DNA of 64,000 nucleotides from the NCBI RefSeq assembly GCF_000455345.1, contig NZ_HG315690.1:1377742-1441741 (forward strand). Reading direction: 5' to 3'. Both the position numbers and the translations under genes were made by a program. The notes under the pieces are model-generated. The model worked only from the letters and a program-made list of their open reading frames with translations. It was not told the DNA's origin and did no database searches. The stretch comes from Halopiger goleimassiliensis. Its GTDB lineage: Archaea > Halobacteriota > Halobacteria > Halobacteriales > Natrialbaceae. Shown piece after piece: positions 41,994-51,365 of this stretch (positions are counted from its first letter, which is position 1; each line of letters opens with the position of its first letter).

Positions 41994-43340
41994 TCAGGAC
42001 CGAGGGTCGTCCCGGAAGTACGCCTCCTGTTCGAACGGTTCCTCCTCGCCCTCGACGCCGGTGACGTCCAGCGCCGTCACCTCGGCGTCGGTCTCGAGCA
42101 GGCCGGCCAGACTCGGCTCCGTACGCCCGTCGTCGCTGCTGATCAGTTCCTTGACGTAGAGACCGCCCTCGCCGTGGAGGCGAACTTCGGCCTCGGTGGG
42201 TGACTCGAGGTCCCCGTCGATGTCGTAGACGGTCCGCTCGCGGGTGAGGTTCGCCCGCCGGTGATCGACCCGCTGGGGCGTGTACTGCTCGACGGTCGTC
42301 CCCGAGAGTTCCGCGAGGGCGGTCTCGAACTCGGCCTCGTCGACGGGGTCGGCGAACGCGACGGCGGCGCGGTAGCGCTTGCTCGCGTCGTGTTCCTTGA
42401 CGCGCTCGACCATCTCGTAGGTGGCCAGCCGTAGCCCCTCGACCTCGACGCCGTCGGCCACCTCGTTGATCTCGCGCTCGAGCGCCGCGACGTCCGGCTC
42501 GCGCACGCGCGGGCGTTTCACCTCGAGGACGAACGGCCGACCCTCGCCGAGCATCCGCGCGTCGACGTCCTCGCGGCCCGCACCGTGGAACTTCCCCTCG
42601 TCGCCGTCCATCGCCTCGACGACGTGGGGTCTGACGGTCTCCTCGACGCTGGTCTCGTACATGTAGCCGGTTCCGTCGCAGTATTCGCAGGGCTCCTCGC
42701 CGTCGTCGGCAAGCTGAACGCCGCTGCCGCCACACTCCCGGCAGGGCCACTCCGTCTGGGGGATGTCGCGCTCGAGCTTGCGGTAGCGGCCGTAGACGAA
42801 CGCCGGGTTGAGCTGGACGTCGACCGCGTGGCCCGTTACCGACCCCGACTCGAGGGCCTCGAGCGGGTCGAACCCCTCGAGGTCGACGACCGCGAGCACG
42901 TCCGGCCGGTCGAAGTCCACGTCTGCGCCCGTCTTCGCGCCGAGGCGGCGGCCGACCTCGCGGTTGACCTCGCGTTTCATCGACTCGCCGACGTCCGGAT
43001 CCAGGCCGGCGTCCTCCCGGAGCAGGCGCTCGTTCTCCTCGACCAGCGGCGGCACGCGGGTTCCCACCTGGTAGGTCGAGAAGTCGACCCCCTCGAGCGC
43101 GTCGACGATGGCCGACGCGACGGCGTCGAACGTCCCGCAGTACCCCTCGCAAACCCAGCAGTCTGCGGGGTCGTCGGGCTCGTAGTCGGCGTCGTCCTCG
43201 AGGGCGATGGTCGTCCGCAGCGCCCGGCCGCGGTCGACGTTGGTCAACCCGAAACTCCGGTCGGCGAAGGGGCGGCCGAGACAGGAATCGCAGACGGGGT
43301 CCGTCTCGAGCAACGCGCGGGCGTCGTCCAGCACGGTCAT
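41994..43340 (-). CDS. pus10: tRNA pseudouridine synthase Pus10
   Basis: A 448-aa tRNA-modifying enzyme that makes pseudouridine 54 (and 55) in the T-loop of archaeal tRNAs. The N-terminal zinc/THUMP part has CDSCLGRPFADRSFG and CWVCEGYCGTF. A central cysteine cluster CRECGGSG...CEYCDGTG resembles a DnaJ-type zinc knuckle. The catalytic domain shows GREDVDARMLGEGRPFVLEV, whose Asp in REDVD is the nucleophile position in this family. A thumb-like C-terminus follows. Length is typical. It converges on the toxin-antitoxin genes. Confidence 0.94.
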   Translation of the reverse strand: MTVLDDARALLETDPVCDSCLGRPFADRSFGLTNVDRGRALRTTIALEDDADYEPDDPADCWVCEGYCGTFDAVASAIVDALEGVDFSTYQVGTRVPPLVEENERLLREDAGLDPDVGESMKREVNREVGRRLGAKTGADVDFDRPDVLAVVDLEGFDPLEALESGSVTGHAVDVQLNPAFVYGRYRKLERDIPQTEWPCRECGGSGVQLADDGEEPCEYCDGTGYMYETSVEETVRPHVVEAMDGDEGKFHGAGREDVDARMLGEGRPFVLEVKRPRVREPDVAALEREINEVADGVEVEGLRLATYEMVERVKEHDASKRYRAAVAFADPVDEAEFETALAELSGTTVEQYTPQRVDHRRANLTRERTVYDIDGDLESPTEAEVRLHGEGGLYVKELISSDDGRTEPSLAGLLETDAEVTALDVTGVEGEEEPFEQEAYFRDDPRS

Positions 43341-43973
43341 GTCCCATCACTCGGTGCGGCGGGCGTAACACGTTTTCCTTTCGTCGGACGTTTCGAGACC
43401 GTTCAGTTACGGGGGCCGAGAATCGAGGGGACATTCTCAGCATCGACGACGTCGGATCGAACGACGCGTCGGTCGGTCCCTTTGTCCGAGTATTGATCGG
43501 GGTGTTCGTTAGAGGACTCGGTGAAACGAAGCGTCCCGCTATCGTGGACACGGGGAGTAGCCACACCCTCCCCAACCGATTCGTTCGGTCGCTACGCTCC
43601 CTCACTCATCCACTGGAAGACGCAAGCGTCTTCCAAGCCTTCGTTCGCTCAGCTCACGAAGACCTCGCGCGATTTCGTCGATCGACCTCGTAGTCACTCG
43701 GTCGATCGACAGCACGCGCCACTACAGACTGCCAGGCGAGGTACGAAACGATATCTACACGACCTGTACTGAGCGTTGTCCCGATCAGCGTCCGGATATG
43801 CGAACCGTTCTACGTCACCCGTTGGCGTTGCGACGACAGGCGCGGCATCGATAGACGGGGTAAACCAACGAGTCGAGCGAGTGGATCCGAACGCCGTCCG
43901 TAACATCCTCCGTTCGCGGCCCGCGAAGGCGGGCGTAAGAGACATACAGCCCCAACCCTTGGTAGCTACACAC
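43341..43973. other. 633-bp gene-free region
   Basis: It holds the structured repeat, copy 2 (43523-43773). The left part (43341-43522) and right part (43774-43973) contain no convincing gene; frames there are shadows. On the right, the promoter of the following metalloprotease-like gene should lie near 43930-43970. Confidence 0.6.
43523..43773 (-). repeat. structured dispersed repeat, copy 2
   Basis: About 251 bp, homologous to 15008-15263 in reverse orientation. The shared stem is TCGATCGACC (43678-43687) with GGTCGATCGA (43700-43709), which is copy 1's TCGAGCGGCC/GGTCGCTCGA with a compensatory G-C to T-A change. A GGAAGACGC/GCGTCTTCC hairpin (43615-43623 and 43626-43634) replaces the two hairpins of copy 1. 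The CTATCGTGGACACGGGG...CCACACCCTCCCC block is the best-conserved part. No protein-coding character. Confidence 0.8.
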
Positions 43974-44738
43974 ATGGATATACGCGTTCAGGGCCCCGGG
44001 CCCACGTCTCCGTTTCTCAGCGCGCGTGACCTCTTCGAAACCGAACACGACCTCTCGCTGCCGGTCCGCGTCCAGTTACGGGACGACCCCGACGAGCGGA
44101 CCTGGGCCGGCCACTACGACGACCACCACGTGCTGAACATCTCCCGCCAGGCCGCCTCGAGCGCCATGGCCCGCGAACTCGTCCTCCACGAGCTGGCCCA
44201 CATGGCCAGGTACGAACAGGAACACCCCTCTCACACGCAGTCGATCGAGGAGGTCCTCTACCTCGCGCTGGCCGGCAAGAGCGTCGAGCGACGGAAACTC
44301 GCCCACTGCTACCAGATCGCCAACCACATGAAAGACATCTACGCCGACGACATCACCCTCTCGGTCGGTCCCGGCGAGAAACTCCTCTCGTACCTCGAGT
44401 CGAGCCTCGCGACCGCAGTCGCCGACCGTCCCCAGACGCCCTCGCGTCCGGGTCTCCAGCGGCTCTCGGCCAGCGCCGATCCCGAGATCACGGCGGTCAA
44501 CGCGGCGTTCGCGCTGGCGCTTGCGGAGCGCCACGACCTCGTCGACGACGACCACCGGCTGTACGACCTCGCACACGTCGCCGCGATGGACGCCCCGGGC
44601 GTCGATTTCGAGGGGTTCAAACGCCGGTTCAAGGAACTCGGCAGGGAACCGGACGCGAGCACGTACCGGAAGGCGCTCGTCGACGCCACGCGAGCGTACG
44701 TGACCGGTAGAAACGCGGGTGTCAGCGCGGCCGATTGA
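43974..44738 (+). CDS. HELAH metalloprotease-like protein (DUF5781-like)
   Basis: A 254-aa cytoplasmic protein. VLHELAHMARYEQEH at about residues 71-85 has the HExxH zinc-binding motif. An upstream GHYDDHHVLNISRQAASS and a downstream SIEEVLYLALAGKSVERRKLAHCYQIANHMKDIYADD complete the fold, with Glu on the second helix as a possible third ligand. It is a haloarchaeal family without known substrate. It might be a peptidase or only retain the fold. ATG 43974 is chosen because MDIRVQGPGP is the family start. Confidence 0.8.
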   Translation: MDIRVQGPGPTSPFLSARDLFETEHDLSLPVRVQLRDDPDERTWAGHYDDHHVLNISRQAASSAMARELVLHELAHMARYEQEHPSHTQSIEEVLYLALAGKSVERRKLAHCYQIANHMKDIYADDITLSVGPGEKLLSYLESSLATAVADRPQTPSRPGLQRLSASADPEITAVNAAFALALAERHDLVDDDHRLYDLAHVAAMDAPGVDFEGFKRRFKELGREPDASTYRKALVDATRAYVTGRNAGVSAAD

Positions 44739-44819
44739 CCGGGGGAGCCGGCGGTTTTTCGGGGAAACGACGATTGTGGGGCGTCGGTCCAGTGCGAACC
44801 CGTTTCGATTCGGCCGGGA

Positions 44820-46067
44820 TCACGTCGATCCGGCCGACTGGTCGACTGGTTCCGGGCCCGCGGTCCAGCGGAGGGCGACTCCGGGTGCGAGCAACAGGAA
44901 CGCCACCCCGAGCCACGCGACGGTCGAGACCGGGCCGACGACGTCGGCGGCGAATCCGGCGAGCGGCATCACCGGCGCGCGAACGAGTGCGTACGCCATC
45001 GACGCCGCACTCAGTACGGTCGCCCGACCGGCCGATCCGGTCGCGTCGTTGAGATACTGGGTGACGAGCGGTTCCCAGAGCGCCGACGCTCCCTTCATGG
45101 CGAGAAACACCGGGATCGCGAGCAACGGCACCAGCCGCGGAAGGAGTAAACAGCCCGCGACGGCGATCGGAAGCCACACTACCGTTCGCCGAAGCCCGAC
45201 CAGGTCGCGGACCGTCTCCGCGTGATAGCTCGCAACGGCGGCGAGGAGTGCGAAACCCGCGTACAGAAATCCCAGCGTCGTTTCTTCGGGGATCGCTCCG
45301 GCGAGCGACACCGCCTCGAAGGCCGCCTCGAGAACGTCGGTCGTGATCGGCTGAATGTACTCGTCGGCGGTCCGGGTGACGGCGAAAAACAGGGCCACGT
45401 AGGCGACGAACGACCGGAGTCCGGGTCGCGTGAACTCCGCTCGGACGAGTTCCAGCGACTGACGGGGACCGAGCCGGTCGGCCGCGACCCCGTCGTCTCG
45501 AAACCGGGAGTTTCGCGGCATCGTGAGCACGATCACGACCCCGGCCGCGTTCAGTACGGCCGACGCGAAGAACGGGTAGGTCGGGTGAACGACGTAGAGG
45601 AATCCGCCGAGGATCATCGTCACCCCCGACGTCCACTGATAGACCGCACCGCCCCGTCCGCGGATCCGCGTAAACTCCTCGTCCCGGAGGGCTTCGGAGA
45701 GGGTGTCGTACAGCCAGGCGTCCGCCGTTCCGGACTGGAGCGCCAACGATACCGACCAGAACGCGTAGAGAACCACGAACTCGAGAAACGTCGTCGCGAC
45801 GACGAAGCCAGCGATCGATACCGTCATCGCTCCCATCCCGAGTGCCATCGCGTTCCGCCGGCCGATTCGGTCCGCCACGTAGCCGGTCGGCACCTCGAGA
45901 CCGACCACGAGAACTGCCGAAATAGCACTCAGCGCCCCGATCTGGGCGTACGTGAGATCGTTCCACAGCAGAAAGAGCGTAAACACCGGCCAGATGAAGC
46001 CGACGGAGTCAGCGGCCTGGTAGCCGTAGTACTTGAGTATCGTCCCACGAGGGAGCGTCCGCGTCAT
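44820..46067 (-). CDS. MFS transporter
   Basis: A 415-aa permease with 12 predicted helices. The signature between helices 2 and 3 is seen in VPTGYVADRIGRRNAMALG (G-x3-D-R-x-G-R-R pattern). A central hydrophilic loop (PRNSRFRDDGVAADRLGPRQS) separates the two halves. Members transport drugs, sugars or other small molecules; nothing local suggests a substrate. ATG 46067 (MTRTLPRGTIL) is preferred to 46094. It lies 404 bp downstream of the rps7 end on the same strand. Confidence 0.88.
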   Translation of the reverse strand: MTRTLPRGTILKYYGYQAADSVGFIWPVFTLFLLWNDLTYAQIGALSAISAVLVVGLEVPTGYVADRIGRRNAMALGMGAMTVSIAGFVVATTFLEFVVLYAFWSVSLALQSGTADAWLYDTLSEALRDEEFTRIRGRGGAVYQWTSGVTMILGGFLYVVHPTYPFFASAVLNAAGVVIVLTMPRNSRFRDDGVAADRLGPRQSLELVRAEFTRPGLRSFVAYVALFFAVTRTADEYIQPITTDVLEAAFEAVSLAGAIPEETTLGFLYAGFALLAAVASYHAETVRDLVGLRRTVVWLPIAVAGCLLLPRLVPLLAIPVFLAMKGASALWEPLVTQYLNDATGSAGRATVLSAASMAYALVRAPVMPLAGFAADVVGPVSTVAWLGVAFLLLAPGVALRWTAGPEPVDQSAGST

Positions 46068-46471
46068 CGTCCCGTACCTGTCGCGCCCGGACAAAAACGG
46101 TTCCCTGCAGCCAGTTTCAGTAACTCAGTTGATACGAGTGGTGGTAGCAGCCGGGTCGCGATACGTTTGCCACACTATCGGTCCGGATGGCCGACGGGGG
46201 GTCCACGCCGATGCCCGAGTCCGGCGGGCGTGCCGTCCGACGCGTCGCGGTACTCGGCTACGAACACCGCGAATCGATCCGGGCGCACCGTCGGGCGTTC
46301 AGTCCCCGTCTCGCTTCGACGGCGTCGAACGTAGACTCGAGGAGCGACGGCTCCGGTAGAGACGTCGCTTCCCGTTCGGTCATCGATCGGCGAGTCGAAC
46401 TCCCGCCGTCTCCATGGATGGAGCGAGCAGGTGCTCTCGAGTGACCCAGCGAAACAGAAGCGAGAACCGCG
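46068..46471. other. 404-bp region between rps7 and the MFS gene
   Basis: I see no convincing gene here. A plus-strand frame at 46187-46444 (85 aa, Arg/Ser-rich) has no family resemblance or promoter-like sequence and is probably chance. In many haloarchaea the elongation factor 2 gene follows rps7; it is not present here. Confidence 0.6.
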
Positions 46472-47080
46472 TTAGCGGGCAGCAGCCGCGACGCGCTCTT
46501 TCTCTTCTTTCTGACTGACGGCGTAGGTCTGCACGTCGTTGTTGGCCGCGCCGATGAGCTGGGAGGCGATGGCCTCCTCGACGGGCGTCGTCGTCTTGAA
46601 CGAGTCGTTGTAGACGCCTTCGGCGAGGAACTTCAGGGCCTGGTCGACGCGCCGCTGCGGGGCGACGTCGACGGCCTTCGGGACCGAGATACCACCGTAT
46701 TTGAGGCGGACGGTCTCCTCGCGCGGAGCCGCGTTCTCGACCGCGCTCACGAGTACCTGGACGGGGTTCTCCTCGGTGCGCTCGTGGACGATCTCGAAGG
46801 CCTCACGGACGAAGTTGAGCGTCTGCTGTTTCTTGCCCGTGTTCTCCTCGGTCTGCATCAGGCGGTTGATGAACCGCTCGACGATGGAGATCTGGGACTT
46901 CTTGAACTGCTTGCTGGCGTGGCGACCGGCGGTGTGAGCGATCGGCGTCACCGTGATGTAGCGCTCGGTCGAGGGATCGGAGTACTCGATCTCGCCGATC
47001 TCCCACTCGCCGAACAGCTTCGCGCCGACGTCCGTTCCTCCCGCGGGGGCGTCCGGATCGGGTTGGTCTTCCACTGCCAT
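46472..47080 (-). CDS. rps7: 30S ribosomal protein S7
   Basis: A 202-aa small-subunit head protein that binds 16S rRNA and contacts tRNA in the E site. The body shows AHTAGRHASKQFKKSQISIVERFINRLM, ENTGKKQQTLNFVREAFEIV, APREETVRLKYGGISVPKAVDVAPQRRVDQAL and the C-terminal IASQLIGAANNDVQTYAVSQKEEKERVA, as in archaeal S7. The N-terminal acidic extension (EDQPDPDAPAGGTDVG) is a haloarchaeal feature. It is downstream of rps12 by 2 bp. ATG 47080 is the start. Confidence 0.97.
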   Translation of the reverse strand: MAVEDQPDPDAPAGGTDVGAKLFGEWEIGEIEYSDPSTERYITVTPIAHTAGRHASKQFKKSQISIVERFINRLMQTEENTGKKQQTLNFVREAFEIVHERTEENPVQVLVSAVENAAPREETVRLKYGGISVPKAVDVAPQRRVDQALKFLAEGVYNDSFKTTTPVEEAIASQLIGAANNDVQTYAVSQKEEKERVAAAAR

Positions 47081-47082
47081 GG

Positions 47083-47511
47083 TTAGCGCACCGGTTTCTC
47101 GGCGTTCCCGCGAACGAGTTCGATGAGCGCGACGCCGTTGACCTTGTCGACCTTGTAGTTGACGCCGGAGAGGTCGCCCATCGCACGACCCTTGGCCCCA
47201 CCGATACCGGCGATGGTGACCTCGTCGTGTTCGTCGATGAACGAGATGGCACCGTCGCCGGGACAGAAGGCGGTGACCTGCTTCCCGTTCTTGATCAGCT
47301 GGACCCGGACGCACTTCCGGATCGCCGAGTTGGGCTGTTTCGCCTCGATGCCGACCTTCTCCAGTACGATACCTCGAGCCTGCGGCGCACCCTCGAGCGG
47401 GTCGGATTTCTCCCGAAGCCCACGGGCGCGGCGCGCGTAGTCCGAGTCGGACCACCGCTGCTCCTGGCGGTCCTTCTTGAGCTTGCGCGCGGCGTACTTG
47501 CCGTTTGCCAT
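47083..47511 (-). CDS. rps12: 30S ribosomal protein S12
   Basis: A 142-aa decoding-site protein. The core [23 protein letters not shown] and [16 protein letters not shown] carry the residues that line the decoding centre, and the end [17 protein letters not shown] is typical of archaea. The ATG at 47511 ([20 protein letters not shown]) is the family start; the longer frame to 47586 is upstream leader. The usual upstream neighbour nusA is about 6.5 kb away, interrupted by the chemoreceptor and aldehyde dehydrogenase genes. Confidence 0.98.
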   Translation of the reverse strand: MANGKYAARKLKKDRQEQRWSDSDYARRARGLREKSDPLEGAPQARGIVLEKVGIEAKQPNSAIRKCVRVQLIKNGKQVTAFCPGDGAISFIDEHDEVTIAGIGGAKGRAMGDLSGVNYKVDKVNGVALIELVRGNAEKPVR

Positions 47512-47709
47512 AGTACCCGTCGCTATCCGACGAAGGCACTTAAGCGACCCGTTTCGATTCGGCGTTACGGCTCGAGAGCGCTCCATCGGGGTCAGCGAAG
47601 GAATCTGAGCGCGTTTCGGTACCGAGCGATCGTTCTCGAGGCGTCCGAAGTGCGAGACGGTAGGGGACGGTAGGAGCTGTCACGCACCGATGCGTGAGGT
47701 CGGACCGCC

Positions 47710-50112
47710 TTACCTGGAGGGATCGGCCGATTGCTGGGTCGACGCCGTCCCCGACGCGGGGTCGTCGCCTGCGGCGGGGTCGATCCCCGTCTCGAACCGT
47801 TCGAGACGATCCGAGAGGGCGGCGGCCTGGTCCGCGAGGCCGCTGACGCTCTCGGTAACTTCCGTCAGGGAGGCGGTCTGTTCCTCCGCCGCCGCGGAGA
47901 CGGTGCCCGCCTCGGTCGCGGACTCCTCGCTCGAGGCCGCGACGTCGTCGACGGCGGCCACGACCTCCTCGGCCGACGCAGCCTGGTCGTCGGTCGCGGC
48001 GGAGATCTCCTGGACGCCCTCGTTGGTCTCCTCGGCGTAGGTCGCGATGTCCTCGAGGGCGTCGACGGCCGGTTCGACGGCCTCGGTTCCCTGTCGAACC
48101 CTGTCGCTGGTCGTCTCGACGACGCCGACGGATTCCTCGGTTCGTTCGCGGATCGTTTCGATCCGCTCTTCGATCTCCGCCGCCGCCTCCTTGGCGTCGG
48201 CCGAGAGCGCCTTGACCTCGTCGGCGACGACGGCGAACCCGTCGCCCTCACCGCCTGCGTCCGCAGCCTCGATGGAGGCGTTGAGCGCGAGCAGGCTCGT
48301 CTGGTCGGCCACGTCGGAGATCGCCTCGACCAGTTCGTCGATCCGCTCGACCTCGCTCTCGAGCGACCGGATCGTCTCGACCGCTCGTTCGGCCTCGGCC
48401 TCGACTTCGTTCATCTCGTCGATGGCGTCCCGGGCCGCCTCGTGGCCGTGCTCGCTCGAGTCGACGGTGCGTTCGGCGACGCGTGCGACCTCGCTCGCCG
48501 TCGACGCGATCTCCTCGGTACTCGCCGAGAGCCCCGACATCTCCGACTGGATCGTCCCGAGTTGCTCGCTCTGTCGGTCGGCGACGTCCGAAATCTCCTG
48601 GACGGACTCCGAGACCTGCTCGCTGGCGGTCTTGACCTCCTCGCTCGAGGCCGTCACCTGCTCGCTGGCCGCGGCGACGTCGGTCGCGAACCGCTTGACC
48701 TCGCCGACGGCGTCCTCGAGTTCCGCGAGCATCGCGTTGAACTCCTCGCCGATCTCGCGCATCTGCTCGTTGTCGGTGTCGACCGTCGCACGGACGGTGA
48801 GGTCACCGTTGGCTGCGGCGCGCATGGTGTCGCCGTACTGGTCGGCCACCCGCCTGAGTTCCTCCATCATCGACGCGATCCGCTCGCGTTCGGCTTCGGC
48901 CTCCTCCCGGGCGGTTTCGGCCTCGGACTGGGCCCGTTCGGCGTCCTGCTGAGCCGATTCGGCCTCCGCTTTCGCCTCCTCGGCGGCCGTGATCCGAGCG
49001 TCGAGCGACGTCCGCATCTCGTCGAACGCCCGGTAGAGACGGCCGACCTCGTCGATGCGATCCGTCTCGAGGTCGACCGACCGGTCGCCCTCTTCCATCC
49101 GTCGCGCCCGATCCCGGAGGGTCTCGAGCGGCGTGACGGTCTGGCGCGCGAGCACGAAGCCAGCCCCCAGCAACGCGACGAGGCCGACGCCGATCACCGA
49201 GAGGACGGTCCATCCGACGGCGTTACTGGCCGCAAACGCCTGCTCGGCGGGGACCGTCGTCACCGCTACCCAGTCGTTGTTCGTGGTCGCGGCGTAGGCG
49301 GCGACGAGGTCGGATTCCTCGTCGTGTTCGAACGCGGTGCCGTCGCGCGTCTCCCCGAGTTCGGCGACGAGGTCCGGATCCGGCTCTCCCCGAAGTTCGT
49401 CGCTCGCGAGGACGGTCTCGCCGTCGGTATTGACGATCAGCGTCTCCTGATCGTCGTGTAACTGTCGGAGGCCGTCGACGCGGTACTCGATCGTTCCGAC
49501 GACGACGGCGATCCGTGCCTCGTCGCCCTCGATGGGGCTGGCGAACGAGATGACCTGGTCCTCGACGGTGTCGTCCGTGTAGGCCGTCGGCGAGTGCCAG
49601 ACGTCGGTGGCTGCGGTCAGGTCTATCCCCGGTTCGATCTCGGTCCAGGGTTCGTCGACGGCGTCGACGGACGCACCACGCAGTTCGCCGTTCGTACTCG
49701 TCAGAACGTTGCCGTCGTTCGTATCGACCACGTGGATCGCACGGACGTCGACGGGTAACTTCGCCTGTTCCTGGATGACGTGAGCGTGGGCCGTTTCGGC
49801 GTCCGCGCCGGCCAGTGCCTGCGCCGACGAGAGCGAGCGCGTGTGCGACTCCATCGAGATCATCCACTCGTCGATCGAGTCGGCGTGCATATCGACCGTC
49901 GCGGTCAGTTGCTGCTCCGCGTCGGCCTCGACCGTCCGTTCGGCATCGACGTAGCCGATTCCCCCGACCAGCGAAATGACGAGCAGCACGGCGACGATCG
50001 TGATCACGAACTTCGCACGGTAGCTCCGCCGGACGAACGTGGGAACCAGCCCCCGAGCCAGCCGACCGACGCTCGAGTCGGGCGACGACGCCGCGTCTCC
50101 GTCGTCGGTCAT
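47710..50112 (-). CDS. methyl-accepting chemotaxis transducer (BasT-like)
   Basis: An 800-aa membrane receptor. It has a first membrane helix (FVITIVAVLLVISLVGGIGYV, about 35-55), an extracellular Cache-like sensor domain (about 60-290), and a second helix (WTVLSVIGVGLVALLGAGFVLA, about 297-320). HAMP segments then lead into a long coiled-coil signalling domain, whose hairpin tip includes ISDVADQTSLLALNASIEAADAG. Glu/Gln-rich flanks are the methylation regions. Its gene overlaps the upstream binding protein gene by 4 bp. In Halobacterium, BasT works with lipoprotein BasB for branched-chain amino acids; this pair fits that model, but the ligand is inferred. Confidence 0.92.
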   Translation of the reverse strand: MTDDGDAASSPDSSVGRLARGLVPTFVRRSYRAKFVITIVAVLLVISLVGGIGYVDAERTVEADAEQQLTATVDMHADSIDEWMISMESHTRSLSSAQALAGADAETAHAHVIQEQAKLPVDVRAIHVVDTNDGNVLTSTNGELRGASVDAVDEPWTEIEPGIDLTAATDVWHSPTAYTDDTVEDQVISFASPIEGDEARIAVVVGTIEYRVDGLRQLHDDQETLIVNTDGETVLASDELRGEPDPDLVAELGETRDGTAFEHDEESDLVAAYAATTNNDWVAVTTVPAEQAFAASNAVGWTVLSVIGVGLVALLGAGFVLARQTVTPLETLRDRARRMEEGDRSVDLETDRIDEVGRLYRAFDEMRTSLDARITAAEEAKAEAESAQQDAERAQSEAETAREEAEAERERIASMMEELRRVADQYGDTMRAAANGDLTVRATVDTDNEQMREIGEEFNAMLAELEDAVGEVKRFATDVAAASEQVTASSEEVKTASEQVSESVQEISDVADRQSEQLGTIQSEMSGLSASTEEIASTASEVARVAERTVDSSEHGHEAARDAIDEMNEVEAEAERAVETIRSLESEVERIDELVEAISDVADQTSLLALNASIEAADAGGEGDGFAVVADEVKALSADAKEAAAEIEERIETIRERTEESVGVVETTSDRVRQGTEAVEPAVDALEDIATYAEETNEGVQEISAATDDQAASAEEVVAAVDDVAASSEESATEAGTVSAAAEEQTASLTEVTESVSGLADQAAALSDRLERFETGIDPAAGDDPASGTASTQQSADPSR

Positions 50113-51365
50113 GGCGACACCTCCGAGGGAGTCAGTTCGTCACGAACCTCGAGTTCGCCGTCGGCGAACGCGAAGTACTCGTACTCGACCGAGCCGCCGT
50201 CGCCGTTCTCGTCGAACTCGATCTCGCCGGAGGCACCCCTGTACCGGATCGGCTCACCCGCCGCCGCGAGGTCGATCCCCTCGGCGAGTTCGCCGGGCAG
50301 TACCTCCGTCCCCTCGCCGGCCGTCACCGTGTACATCCGGTCGGCGATCGCCGTGCCATCGTTTTCGCCGGCCGCGGCGTTGGCCAGCAGCACCGTCGCC
50401 GCGGCGTCGTAACAGTTCGCGGCGAACAGTCCCGGATCGTCGCCGTACTCCGACCGATACAGCGAGCGAAACGCCGACCGACCGGGACCGCTCGAGGTCG
50501 GGGCGGTCCCGTACGCGCCGATGCGAGCGCCGAGTTCGTCGACGACCACCTCGTTTTGCATCCCGTCACTGACGAACAGCGTCTCCTCGCCCGCGTGTCC
50601 GTCGTAGTACTCCTCGAGCAGCGGCACGCCGCTTTCGGGATAGCAGATCAGAAAGAACACGTCGGGATCGTCTGCCAGTGCTGTCGCCAGCGCCTCGTCG
50701 TAGCCGTCGGCTTCGGGGTCGAACGAGACCTGACGCTGGACGGCTCCGTCGAACGACGCCGAGAACGCGCCCGAGAGCTGTCGTCCGTAGTCCCCCGTCG
50801 CATACAGCGTCGCCGCGGAGTTCGCTCCGTGTTCGGTGGCGGCGAGTCGCGCCGCGATCACTGCCTGCAACGAATCGACCGGGGCCGTCCGAAACGAGTA
50901 GCCGCGATCGTTCACGATCGACAGCGTCGGCGTCGTACTCGCCGGCGAACAGGAGACGACGCCCGACGGAATCGTCGCTCGCTGTACCATCTGTAACGTC
51001 ACGTCGGAGGACGCCGCGCCGACGATGGCGGGAACGCCGTCGTCGATCAGCGACCCCGCCGCCTCGACCGCACGCGTCGGCGACGTCTCGGAGTCGGCGA
51101 CCTCGTGTTCGACGTCGGCCGCCAGCGACGCATCCTCGAGTTCGATTTCGGGAAGCGATGCGCCGTTCAGTATCGTCTTCCCCGCCTGCTCGAGTTCACC
51201 CGAAAGCGGGAGGACGCTTCCGTACCGGAGCGTCCGCTCCGAAAGCGGCGGCCGATTCTCCGCGTGACCGTCGGCGTCGGTACCGCCGAGACAGCCACCC
51301 AAAACGGAAACGGTGGCTCCCCCGACCGCGCCGAGATACCGACGGCGATTCCAGTGGCGACTCAT
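50109..51365 (-). CDS. amino-acid-type substrate-binding lipoprotein paired with the transducer (BasB-like)
   Basis: A 418-aa exported protein: Tat-like RRR at 7-9, lipobox LGGC with Cys25, then a Leu/Ile/Val-binding (PF13458-type) fold with LRYGSVLPLSGELEQAGKTI, VPAIVGAASSDVTLQMVQ, YGRQLSGAFSASFDG and GYDEALATALADDPDVFFLI. No permease or ATPase gene accompanies it, whereas its end overlaps the chemotaxis transducer gene (ATGA). This suggests that it feeds ligand to the receptor rather than to transport, like BasB. The ligand may be a branched-chain amino acid, but the sequence does not prove it. Confidence 0.88.
   Translation of the reverse strand: MSRHWNRRRYLGAVGGATVSVLGGCLGGTDADGHAENRPPLSERTLRYGSVLPLSGELEQAGKTILNGASLPEIELEDASLAADVEHEVADSETSPTRAVEAAGSLIDDGVPAIVGAASSDVTLQMVQRATIPSGVVSCSPASTTPTLSIVNDRGYSFRTAPVDSLQAVIAARLAATEHGANSAATLYATGDYGRQLSGAFSASFDGAVQRQVSFDPEADGYDEALATALADDPDVFFLICYPESGVPLLEEYYDGHAGEETLFVSDGMQNEVVVDELGARIGAYGTAPTSSGPGRSAFRSLYRSEYGDDPGLFAANCYDAAATVLLANAAAGENDGTAIADRMYTVTAGEGTEVLPGELAEGIDLAAAGEPIRYRGASGEIEFDENGDGGSVEYEYFAFADGELEVRDELTPSEVSP

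Noticed and set aside
41872-43605. 577-aa minus-strand frame covering pus10 and repeat copy 2
   Set aside because: It is an off-frame reading of pus10 joined to the structured repeat. The Pus10 frame has all motifs.
43521-43772. Small protein encoded by the structured repeat
   Set aside because: The two copies do not share a reading frame over their length, the variable hairpins change length, and base-pairing rather than codons is conserved.
46187-46444. 85-aa gene downstream of the MFS promoter
   Set aside because: Arg/Ser-rich composition, no family, no promoter or ribosome-binding sequence.
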